NCBI RefSeq assembly: GCF_900115925.1
Contig: NZ_FOYF01000003.1
Location: 380,721-444,720 of the forward strand
From: Bacillus sp. cl95
GTDB lineage: Bacteria; Bacillota; Bacilli; Bacillales; Cytobacillaceae
Length of the DNA stretch: 64,000 nt
Direction: 5' to 3'
The notes beneath the pieces are model-generated. The model searched no databases and had not been told where the DNA came from. It saw only the letters and a program-made list of their open reading frames with translations. Made by a program: the position numbers and the translations under genes. Positions within the stretch are counted from its first letter, which is position 1, and each line of letters starts with the position of its first letter. This document shows, in pieces, positions 9,605 through 16,523 of the stretch.

Positions 9605-9630
9605 TTCTTATTTCCCCCTATTACAACAAT

Positions 9631-9644
9631 TACCCATTAGGGTA
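9631..9644. promoter_or_regulatory. CstR-type operator, copy 1
   Basis: TACCCATTAGGGTA is a perfect inverted repeat (TACCC, four-base centre, GGGTA), the form I know for CsoR-family persulfide sensors (CstR) on cst/yrk-type operons. It lies in the leader between promoter and yrkE-like start. Confidence 0.75.
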
Positions 9645-9678
9645 TGTTGAGTTTTAAAAAAATAGCAGATATATTATT

Positions 9679-9692
9679 TACCCCACAGGGTA
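9679..9692. promoter_or_regulatory. CstR-type operator, copy 2, at the -10 box
   Basis: TACCCCACAGGGTA is a second perfect inverted repeat. It starts immediately downstream of the -10 box of the yrkE promoter, an ideal place for repression. Confidence 0.8.
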
Positions 9693-9693
9693 T

Positions 9694-9722
9694 ATAATAA
9701 TCCGAATCAAATCTTGTGTCAA
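9694..9722 (-). promoter_or_regulatory. Sigma-A promoter of the sulfur operon
   Basis: On the minus strand TTGACA (9722-9717) and TATTAT (9699-9694) are separated by exactly 17 bases. Nothing else in this gap looks as good. Confidence 0.8.
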
Positions 9723-9737
9723 CAACTCTTTTCAACT

Positions 9738-10112
9738 TCAATTTTTGCAGACAGATGTTATATCCATTTGTTTATTATGGGAATTCATAATCGTATACCC
9801 AGACACTTTAATCCCTTTTTTCTTAAGCAAGCGAATCCCCATATTCTTGTCAAAATGATTATCGACAATAATATGAACTTCCTTAGCACGTATTTCATGT
9901 ATGAATCTGTGCAAGTATGCAATTGGAATATTCTTAGCGTTTGTTACTGGATTCTTATATGAAAGGTTATAGTCCCTCAGATCAATAACTTCTGTTGAGG
10001 ATTGGATTGTTGAACTTATTTCTTTACATTCCACGCCTCGAACTGGATAGTATCTCTGATAAATCGGATGACCAACGGCGAAACAAATCAAACCCGTTAC
10101 GAACCACGACAT
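9738..10112 (-). CDS. Membrane-anchored rhodanese-like protein lacking the active cysteine
   Basis: A protein of 124 residues. One hydrophobic segment at the N-terminus (WFVTGLICFAVGHPIYQ) is followed by a rhodanese-like fold (VIDLRDYNL near residue 44). In place of the usual catalytic loop with cysteine it has VDNHFDKNMG, so sulfur transfer by that residue is not possible. It may bind persulfide or partner proteins at the membrane. AGGAGG precedes the ATG at 10112. It is the first gene of the cluster and has its own promoter with a CstR-like palindrome. Confidence 0.75.
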   Translation of the reverse strand: MSWFVTGLICFAVGHPIYQRYYPVRGVECKEISSTIQSSTEVIDLRDYNLSYKNPVTNAKNIPIAYLHRFIHEIRAKEVHIIVDNHFDKNMGIRLLKKKGIKVSGYTIMNSHNKQMDITSVCKN

Positions 10113-10164
10113 CACAAACCTCCTAAAGGCTTTCGATTAACTTAACTTACATTGAACATCATAA

Positions 10165-10178
10165 TACCTTATAGGGTA
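10165..10178. promoter_or_regulatory. CstR-type operator, copy 3
   Basis: TACCTTATAGGGTA has one mismatch to a perfect palindrome. It lies inside the spacer of a promoter read leftward, with TTGACA at 10187-10182 and a TATTAT at 10166-10161 (15-base spacer). Confidence 0.7.
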
Positions 10179-10349
10179 TATTGTCAACACTATTATCTTG
10201 AATTCTTTGTTTAAGATTTTCAAAGAACCATGAAGATATTTAAGTATTAATCACAATAAGGAAGATAAACGGAATATCTATCAACAAAAAAACAAATGCG
10301 TGTATGGTTTAATAAGAACACTTGATTATTATAATGACAAATTAAGTTG

Positions 10350-10667
10350 TTAACTCACTTCATTGATTTGACGCAAGCGTTTAATTAATAAGGGAATTGC
10401 TCTTTTTAACCAAAATGTTGAACAAACCATCCCACCAGACATTCCTCCATGATCGTAACGAGGAGTAAGGATGTAATCTTTCAAACCCAGCTTGCTGCCT
10501 GTAAATTGCTCGAACGCAAAATACACTTCCTTAAGAAAGTGTTCCTCTGAACAAGGTAAAAACATCTTAGAAAAATGTGTTTCTAACTCGCTCCAAATAT
10601 AAGGATCACCTCTTAAACCCCATTCACCTAGAGGTTCCCGAAAAATGATAGATACTCTTCCTCCCAT
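10350..10667 (-). CDS. Hypothetical protein
   Basis: A 105-residue soluble protein that I do not recognise. It has a basic C-terminus (LLIKRLRQINEVS), a glycine-rich HGGMSGGMV stretch and two cysteines. AAGGAGGAG lies a good distance before the ATG, which supports translation. The neighbours give no hint of function. Confidence 0.7.
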   Translation of the reverse strand: MGGRVSIIFREPLGEWGLRGDPYIWSELETHFSKMFLPCSEEHFLKEVYFAFEQFTGSKLGLKDYILTPRYDHGGMSGGMVCSTFWLKRAIPLLIKRLRQINEVS

Positions 10668-10750
10668 TTTAAGCTCCTCCTTTTTCTAATAATCAGTCTA
10701 TATTCTAGTTTTCAATTCAATGAAGTACCTACATTATTCTATAGCTGAAC

Positions 10751-11047
10751 CTACAAATAAAGCAGTATCCAATAAACATGTAATGAAAGTGTAAATGAGT
10801 ATGCCACAGAAGCAAACATGACGAGACTGAGGAGAAGTTTCGTTCTGTTAAGTTTTATTTTAAAGACAAAAACCAGTAAACAAGCGGATAAAAAAATTTT
10901 AATAAGCATAAATAAGAAAGGGCTATTATCATAAACGACAGCCATTAAATGATTAGCCTCTGTTATTACATTTAGATGAAGGCCGATAAAAGTAACAATA
11001 CCATCAATTAAATTAACCAGTGCTAAGTAAATAAATAATTTAGTCAC
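10751..11047 (-). CDS. DUF5658-like small membrane protein
   Basis: A 98-residue protein with three or four hydrophobic segments. The first part (LALVNLIDGIVTFIGL followed by EANHLM) matches the pattern of DUF5658 membrane proteins, whose role is unknown. The start is GTG with AAGGGG about ten bases upstream. Monocistronic as far as can be seen. Confidence 0.7.
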   Translation of the reverse strand: MTKLFIYLALVNLIDGIVTFIGLHLNVITEANHLMAVVYDNSPFLFMLIKIFLSACLLVFVFKIKLNRTKLLLSLVMFASVAYSFTLSLHVYWILLYL

Positions 11048-11323
11048 TTCAAAATAGCCCCTTTATATAAATGGAAGTATTTTAGAACAACAATTATTTC
11101 TTAATAAAGAACAAACAAACAATAGAATTCCACTAGAACTTTACTTTCATTCCTTTACATCTTACCTTATTTCCATAAGAAATGTAAACTTCCTTGGAAT
11201 TCCTCTACCATGAATCGTTTCTTTAAAAAGAACAAAATCCTCTAACAGGCTGATATTACCACCTCTAACAACGCTCTTTATCTGTTACAATGCTTAGGTA
11301 TGTAATAAGGAGGCTGGCACTAT

Positions 11324-12478
11324 ATGAGAAAACGCAATGTCCTCCGCGTACTGGTAATCATCGTTACCTTTTTCGGAGGCTTTTTATCTGGAATGTTTTA
11401 TATAGAAGGAAAGCAGAAAAATACATCCATTCAGACGCAACCCAATCCACATTCATCAAAAAAACAATATGAAAAACTAGTACCTAAGTGGACAGAACCT
11501 ATAGACAATGTTCTGATCGGTTATGTACAAGACTTTCGCGATCCTGCACAAGTTGATTATAATCATTTATCACATATTATTTTTTCATTTGCTCATCCAT
11601 TGAAAGATGGAAGCATCAAATTAAATGGTGATTTAGCGATAAAAAATTTACGAGCCATTGTTGCGAATGCACATAAAAATGACAAGAAAGCCATTCTTGC
11701 CGTTGGAGGCTGGTTTCATATCGACGGTGGAGAATCGTATGGGTATTTCAAAGAAGCAATGAGCAATCCTACTTCAAGAACAAAGTTAGCCAATGAACTA
11801 TACACTATCGCTGAGCGCGAAAACCTTGATGGGATTGATATTGATTTTGAACATCCTCATTCAAAAGCTGATGCTCAAAATTTGGCCGCTTTTACAAAGG
11901 AATTGAGCAACAAGCTTCATCCAAAAGGAAAAGAACTTTCGATTGCAGTTTACGCAAAAATTCACGCAGTTACACTTTCTGAATCAGGTTTTGTAGTTTA
12001 TGAGCCCTCTATGTTCAACGATGTTGACCATGTGAATATCATGGCATACGACGGTCAGTGGGATGATGGATACAATGCTTCAAACCTTTCTCCTTATCCA
12101 TTCACTGAAAAAGTCGTTAAGTATTGGGCAACTTACTTCGATGAACACAAGTTATCCAAAGAGAAACTTGTTCTAGGCGTTCCTTTCTATGGACAACCTG
12201 AAAACCCTAAAATCAAACAGGTTTCATTTGCAGCCATTGTGAATAAAGGTGAAGAAAATGCAAGTCGTGACACAGTAGTTATGAACGGTACCACCTATCA
12301 TTATAACGGCCGTGTAACCATGCAAAAGAAGACCAATCTTGCGCTAGAAAATGGATTTGGTGGAATGATGCTTTGGGAAGCAGGTCATGATGCAACTGGG
12401 AAACATAGCTTAACCGCTGCGATTTCTAATTTTATTACTGAAGCCAATGAACAAAAACGTTTATCGGTAAAAAAATAG
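11324..12478 (+). CDS. Glycoside hydrolase family 18 protein, membrane-anchored
   Basis: The protein has 384 residues. A basic N-terminus and one hydrophobic segment (about residues 8-27) make an uncleaved signal anchor or signal peptide, then a GH18 barrel starts near residue 52. DGIDIDFE (about 169-176) is the DxxDxDxE catalytic motif with the acid glutamate, and a SxGG-like VGGW is present earlier. GH18 enzymes cut chitin or N-acetylglucosamine polymers; in bacilli this build without chitin-binding modules may instead act on peptidoglycan or be a spore or cell-wall enzyme. GGAGG precedes the ATG. A terminator follows. Confidence 0.88.
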   Translation: MRKRNVLRVLVIIVTFFGGFLSGMFYIEGKQKNTSIQTQPNPHSSKKQYEKLVPKWTEPIDNVLIGYVQDFRDPAQVDYNHLSHIIFSFAHPLKDGSIKLNGDLAIKNLRAIVANAHKNDKKAILAVGGWFHIDGGESYGYFKEAMSNPTSRTKLANELYTIAERENLDGIDIDFEHPHSKADAQNLAAFTKELSNKLHPKGKELSIAVYAKIHAVTLSESGFVVYEPSMFNDVDHVNIMAYDGQWDDGYNASNLSPYPFTEKVVKYWATYFDEHKLSKEKLVLGVPFYGQPENPKIKQVSFAAIVNKGEENASRDTVVMNGTTYHYNGRVTMQKKTNLALENGFGGMMLWEAGHDATGKHSLTAAISNFITEANEQKRLSVKK

Positions 12479-12504
12479 AGAGGGCTTGTTGCCCTCTCTA
12501 TTTC
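12473..12504. terminator. Bidirectional terminator
   Basis: AATAGAGAGGGC pairs with GCCCTCTCTATT around TTGTT, between convergent genes, overlapping the GH18 stop. Confidence 0.9.
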
Positions 12505-12507
12505 TAT

Positions 12508-12777
12508 TTACTCATCTTCATCCATTAATTGATCAAAGGCCTCTGAAACCTTATCAAATTCCTCATCGCTTTCGATCGCAGAGAAATCTCCGTCTTCGTC
12601 CACTTTCAAAAAGAAGATATCAATATCTTCATCTGTTTCTTGTTTTACGTCTTCAGAAAAAGCGACAGCTACAAATGTTGATGCCTCAATCTCCATCACA
12701 CCTAGAACTTCAACTTCCTGTTCAACATCATTTTCATCGCTAATTGTAAATACTTCGCCAACTTCGATTTTTTCCAT
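12508..12777 (-). CDS. DUF1292 family protein (YrzB-like)
   Basis: An 89-residue, very acidic protein with the DUF1292 pattern: short beta strands beginning with VGEVFTISDENDVEQEVEVLG and ending in an acidic helix (FDQLMDEDE). The family is common in Bacillales and its function is unknown; in other genomes a member sits by the Holliday resolvase gene. An ATG at 12783 overlaps the ribosome site AAAGGGAG, so I use the next ATG at 12777. Confidence 0.8.
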   Translation of the reverse strand: MEKIEVGEVFTISDENDVEQEVEVLGVMEIEASTFVAVAFSEDVKQETDEDIDIFFLKVDEDGDFSAIESDEEFDKVSEAFDQLMDEDE

Positions 12778-12866
12778 GTTCATCTCCCTTTCATGAAAAG
12801 ATTATCTTCCCTTTTTCTTCCCTTTTTTAGGAAGTTTCATGCATGCATGTCCCTCTTATCATAGCA

Positions 12867-13790
12867 TTACATTTTGTTGTGTCTATGAATAAAGTCTAAT
12901 ATCTCTTGTTTTTGTTCAGAAAAGACTTGCTTCCCCAATTCAGTGAGCTTATCCATGTACTCGACTTCATCAAACGGAACCTCTTCTCCCAGTTCTTTAT
13001 TGATTCGTAGGTAGTTACTCCCTAGAAGTCTTTTGCAATAGTAAGAAACAGATTCAGATGAGAGATCAACTGCCAAATCGATCAGTTTTGGTGTAACTTT
13101 CATAGATGGAAGGTGAAAAGGCAGCCATTTTTTGATTCCCCAATTTTTATTTTTTTCAATATGAAAATCAATATGCTGTTTCCCTGTACCAATCGAAAGA
13201 ATATGTATGTCTCTTAATTCGCTTTTGAAAAAACTGAGTGCCTCTGTAATGCAGACGAGGGAAGGATTATTTGCCCACAAGCCCCCATCAATCGATAAGA
13301 AATCGTTATTTACGTTATTGGGTGGAAAGTAGACTGGTGCTGAACAGGATGATAATATGGCGTCCCAAAGGTGGATGAATAGTTTGTCACCCGGATGTTC
13401 TTTATAGTTGGAACGATGTACATATGGCCTGCCATGTGTAATATCAACTGCAGGAATGAGTAAAGGTTTCTTTACGTCTTGTAGTGTAACGTCTTTAAAT
13501 GCCTTTTCTAATAGAGCCCGTAAGTATTTGTCACTGTATACACTTTTGAAGAAGCCAACAGTTGCTTTTCTAATGAAAATTTTTTCACCATAAGCTTTGT
13601 AACTGTCCATAACATCCTTCATTTTTGTCTCTAGAGCGGCAGATGCGGCAATGATTGATCCCGTACTGGTTCCAGCAATCACGTCGAATAAATTGCCAAT
13701 TGGCTCTTGCAATTCCTCTTCTATCGCTTGCAAAATGGCGATGGCGAATACACCTCGTATACCCCCGCCATCAATACACAACATTTTCAT
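12867..13790 (-). CDS. Patatin-like phospholipase
   Basis: A patatin-fold lipid hydrolase of about 307 residues. The oxyanion hole motif DGGGIRG near residue 8, the nucleophile elbow GTSTGS near residue 42, and the catalytic aspartate in IDGGLWANNPS are all present, so it should be active. An upstream in-frame GTG (13799) overlaps the ribosome site TAGGTGG, so I use the ATG at 13790. Some similar proteins are CBASS effectors, but no CD-NTase or other defence gene lies beside it. Function in lipid turnover is the safer reading. Confidence 0.85.
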   Translation of the reverse strand: MKMLCIDGGGIRGVFAIAILQAIEEELQEPIGNLFDVIAGTSTGSIIAASAALETKMKDVMDSYKAYGEKIFIRKATVGFFKSVYSDKYLRALLEKAFKDVTLQDVKKPLLIPAVDITHGRPYVHRSNYKEHPGDKLFIHLWDAILSSCSAPVYFPPNNVNNDFLSIDGGLWANNPSLVCITEALSFFKSELRDIHILSIGTGKQHIDFHIEKNKNWGIKKWLPFHLPSMKVTPKLIDLAVDLSSESVSYYCKRLLGSNYLRINKELGEEVPFDEVEYMDKLTELGKQVFSEQKQEILDFIHRHNKM

Positions 13791-13907
13791 TATTTCCACC
13801 TATGATCAGACTTTTTTACATTTTGTCCTTTTGGAGGTGGTTCTATCCTTGAAAAAGGACTTTGAGTAAGGGGTATTTTGACTTTCCAGGATGCTTTAAT
13901 TAATTTT

Positions 13908-14014
13908 ATCAATACATAAATGCGGTTTATCAATTTGATATGACCATTTATCGATACGATTTTTCAATATATCAATACAAAAACAAGGGATATCGATATG
14001 TCGACACTTATCGA
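13908..14014. repeat. Five to six ATCRA(T/C) units at 21-bp spacing
   Basis: ATCAAT or ATCGAT begins at 13908, 13929, 13950, 13971 and 13992, exactly 21 bases apart, and ATCGAC at 14010 (18 apart). The bases between are not conserved. The last units fall in the terminator hairpin of the gene to the right. Confidence 0.55.
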
Positions 14015-14036
14015 CATAACCGATACCCTTATAGGT
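13985..14036 (-). terminator. Terminator of the DJ-1 family gene
   Basis: On the minus strand a long imperfect stem (GGGTATCGGTTATGTCGA with TCGACATATCGATATCCC) is followed by TTGTTTTTG. Confidence 0.7.
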
Positions 14037-14042
14037 AACACT

Positions 14043-14567
14043 CTATTTACTTTCCAATACTCTTATAAACTCACGCAAATAATCCGGTAGATCTGGTGGG
14101 CGACGACTTGAGACAAGATGTCCATCCACCACTACAGGCTCGTCTATCCAAGTTGCTCCAGCATTTTCCATATCGTCTTTGATACCAGGTGTACTTGTTA
14201 CTTTTTTACCATGAAGGATTTTTGCTGAGATCAGCACCCATCCAGCATGGCAAATTTGTCCTATGGGCTTTTGTTTTTCTTCCATATGATGAAGTAGACT
14301 TAACACTTCTGGAAACCGGCGAATCTTATCTGGAGCCCATCCACCTGGAACAAGAATAGCATCATAATCTTCCCCGCTAATATCTCCATAGGAAAAATCG
14401 GATTCAGCTGGTACTCCATATTTCCCGATATACTTTTCTTTTGCTTGTTCGCCTGCAAGATGAACGATTGCCCCTTCTTCCCTTAAGCGCAGAATTGGGT
14501 ACCAAAGTTCGAGATCTTCGAATTCATGATGAACCAAACTTATAACTTTTTTGCCTTCTAAACGCAT
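14043..14567 (-). CDS. DJ-1/PfpI family protein
   Basis: A 174-residue DJ-1/PfpI protein of the type close to general stress protein 18/YfkM. The nucleophile cysteine is in GQICHAGW, preceded by the glutamate of the dyad earlier in the chain (HHEFEDLE region), and the C-terminal SSRRPPDLPDYLREF is typical. Members act as chaperones, glyoxalases or deglycases on stressed proteins; which applies is not settled for this subgroup. GGAGTTGA precedes the ATG. Confidence 0.9.
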   Translation of the reverse strand: MRLEGKKVISLVHHEFEDLELWYPILRLREEGAIVHLAGEQAKEKYIGKYGVPAESDFSYGDISGEDYDAILVPGGWAPDKIRRFPEVLSLLHHMEEKQKPIGQICHAGWVLISAKILHGKKVTSTPGIKDDMENAGATWIDEPVVVDGHLVSSRRPPDLPDYLREFIRVLESK

Positions 14568-14649
14568 CGATAAATCAACTCCTTTACTCTTCTTACCATC
14601 ATACTATTGTCTGTATTTTAACTAAAGCTAAACACCTTTTAGAATCATA

Positions 14650-15126
14650 CTATTTGATGATCTTCTTTAAATCAATGATTGCCATTTTTTCTTCTGAATT
14701 GTTACCTACCCAAAAAATGAAAAGCCTGAGTTTTGAATTTTTATCATAATAACCACAGTCATCCTTGCAATCCCAATAATAGTAATTATTTTTATTAAAC
14801 GAGGAAAACCGTAATTCATAGTAAGGATTAATCTTGAAATCTACATCTTGTATATGTTCCTTTCCTTTATATCGAACTTTAATACGATAACTGCCATTAA
14901 GGCCTACTAATTTAGAGTTAATTTCAATGAACCAATTCATATCTTCACCCATATAAGTGACAGTTCTTGTTCGAAATATCACTTCATACATCGAAACAAT
15001 CAGTAACAAAACAATAAATGACCAAATGAGATTCTTTTTCATAGCCTTTTTTATATGTGCATGTTGATTTACGCTCCAATTAATGAAAGACAGAAAAGCA
15101 ACGATGTTCTTCAATAGCCTTTTCAT
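14650..15126 (-). CDS. Hypothetical protein with one membrane segment
   Basis: A 158-residue protein I do not recognise. A basic N-terminal stretch (MKRLLKN) and one transmembrane segment near residues 32-52 (NLIWSFIVLLLIVSMYEV) are followed by a soluble, tyrosine- and lysine-rich domain, probably extracytoplasmic. I use the ATG at 15126 because GAGGTG precedes it; a longer frame starts at 15165 without a ribosome site. The ribosome site lies in a small inverted repeat (CACCTCTATATAAGAGATG). Confidence 0.65.
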   Translation of the reverse strand: MKRLLKNIVAFLSFINWSVNQHAHIKKAMKKNLIWSFIVLLLIVSMYEVIFRTRTVTYMGEDMNWFIEINSKLVGLNGSYRIKVRYKGKEHIQDVDFKINPYYELRFSSFNKNNYYYWDCKDDCGYYDKNSKLRLFIFWVGNNSEEKMAIIDLKKIIK

Positions 15127-15369
15127 AAAAAAAACACCTCTATATAAGAGATGTAAAAGAATCATATATATGACAGATTTGAATGAGCCACAGCATTTCC
15201 TTTAACTAAATGTCTTCTGAAACTAGACGGTCCAATTCAAGCATTTGAAGTTACTAGAGGTCAAAATTCCTCAAGTCGATCAATCTTTAGCTAAAATTAC
15301 CTTTCTATCATCCTTACTTATTTCATTTCCATTCATGAATATGGTATATTTTGGTTTAACAGGACGGTG

Positions 15370-16218
15370 ATGAGGAGCATGTTTTTGAAGAAAAATTCAT
15401 TCTTAGGTGAAAAAAATGGCGTTTCCTACTTAGATGGAGTAATTAAATTCAAAGGTGTTTCATTGAATGTGTATAGCTATTTAGTTGATGGTGTATTGAT
15501 TGATACTGGAGCGCAATCCTTACATAAATATTTTGAAGCGTTTATTGATAGTGCAGATTTTGATCAAGTTATGCTTACTCATTTTCATGAAGATCATACA
15601 GGCTGTGCCGCCTATGTTGAAAAGACAAAGAAACTACCAATCTACTTAAATGATAAAACAATAGATTATTGCTCCAAACGAGCAGATTATCCTTTATATC
15701 GGCAACTCTTTTGGGGAAGACGAAAGCCATTTCATGCGAAATCGATGCCTACAAAGTTTTTTTCTAGAAATGCAACGTGGGATGTTATTGATACCCCTGG
15801 ACATGCTTATGATCACAAAGCCTTCTTAAATAAGGAATCCGGTCAATTATTTACGGGGGATCTTTTTGTTAGTGAGCGGATAAAAGTAGCATTAAAAGAA
15901 GAAAGTATTCCTACAATCATTGACTCATTAGAGCGAGTATTAACTTATGATTTTCAAGATGTTTTTTGCAGCCATGCAGGGCTTCTCAAAGACGGCCGCG
16001 AAGCGCTTAGACGAAAAAGAGACAATTTACTATCCATACAACAAGAGGTATTAACTTTGCAAAAACAAGGGAACTCAGCTGAAGTAATCCGGAACAAGCT
16101 TTTTCAAAAAAAATACCCCATCACAAAATTTTCAGGTGGAGAATGGGATTCACTACACATTGTCACTTCGATTATGAATGAAAATAGTCAACCAAAGCCA
16201 CATGATTACATAAGATAA
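15370..16218 (+). CDS. MBL-fold metallo-hydrolase
   Basis: A metallo-beta-lactamase-fold hydrolase of 282 residues with the metal motif THFHEDHTG, further ligands in DTPGHAYDH and TGDLF, and a histidine near CSHAG. These proteins hydrolyse thioesters, lactones, phosphodiesters or similar; the substrate is not clear. The start is uncertain: GTG 15367, ATG 15370 and ATG 15379 are all in frame, and AGGACGG best fits 15370. Confidence 0.82.
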   Translation: MRSMFLKKNSFLGEKNGVSYLDGVIKFKGVSLNVYSYLVDGVLIDTGAQSLHKYFEAFIDSADFDQVMLTHFHEDHTGCAAYVEKTKKLPIYLNDKTIDYCSKRADYPLYRQLFWGRRKPFHAKSMPTKFFSRNATWDVIDTPGHAYDHKAFLNKESGQLFTGDLFVSERIKVALKEESIPTIIDSLERVLTYDFQDVFCSHAGLLKDGREALRRKRDNLLSIQQEVLTLQKQGNSAEVIRNKLFQKKYPITKFSGGEWDSLHIVTSIMNENSQPKPHDYIR

Positions 16219-16312
16219 TTTCGGATTAGGAGTGGACAGGATAAACATTCTTTTGTTTGCCAAGCCAATCGTCTTTCTATTTCCTTCAATTTCCACTTTT
16301 CCATAACAGGCA

Positions 16313-16355
16313 AAAAAAGAAGATAAGCTGCTTTAAATAGCTTATCTTCTTTTAC
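16313..16355. terminator. Bidirectional terminator
   Basis: AGAAGATAAGCT pairs with AGCTTATCTTCT, with A- and T-runs on the two sides, between the MBL hydrolase gene and the convergent feo operon. Confidence 0.9.
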
Positions 16356-16359
16356 TTAT

Positions 16360-16506
16360 TTAGGAAGCAGAATCACACTTTGATTCGCAATTATTTGCTA
16401 AAGAACATGCCGAACATTTTCCTTGTTTGCTCTTTTGGACATGTCGGTAAATAGACCATCCTGCATATCCAAAAATAAGAGAGCCTAACACAATATTCAA
16501 AACCAT
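16360..16506 (-). CDS. FeoB-associated Cys-rich membrane protein
   Basis: A 48-residue protein read directly from the minus strand. It has one transmembrane segment (MVLNIVLGSLIFGYAGWSIY), a basic stop, then a cysteine-rich tail with CSAC, C and C (four cysteines). This is the layout of the small FeoB-associated Cys-rich proteins that follow feoB in many Firmicutes and may act like FeoC. GGAGGA lies seven bases before the ATG and the gap to feoB is only 17 bases. Confidence 0.85.
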   Translation of the reverse strand: MVLNIVLGSLIFGYAGWSIYRHVQKSKQGKCSACSLANNCESKCDSAS

Positions 16507-16523
16507 AGGTCAGTCCTCCTCCT

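Noticed and set aside
12486-12743. Open frame opposite the DUF1292 gene
   Set aside because: It is a low-complexity antisense shadow of the acidic coding sequence and has no ribosome site.
12867-13790. CBASS defence system around the patatin gene
   Set aside because: No CD-NTase, ubiquitin-like or other accessory gene is in the flanking 5 kb.
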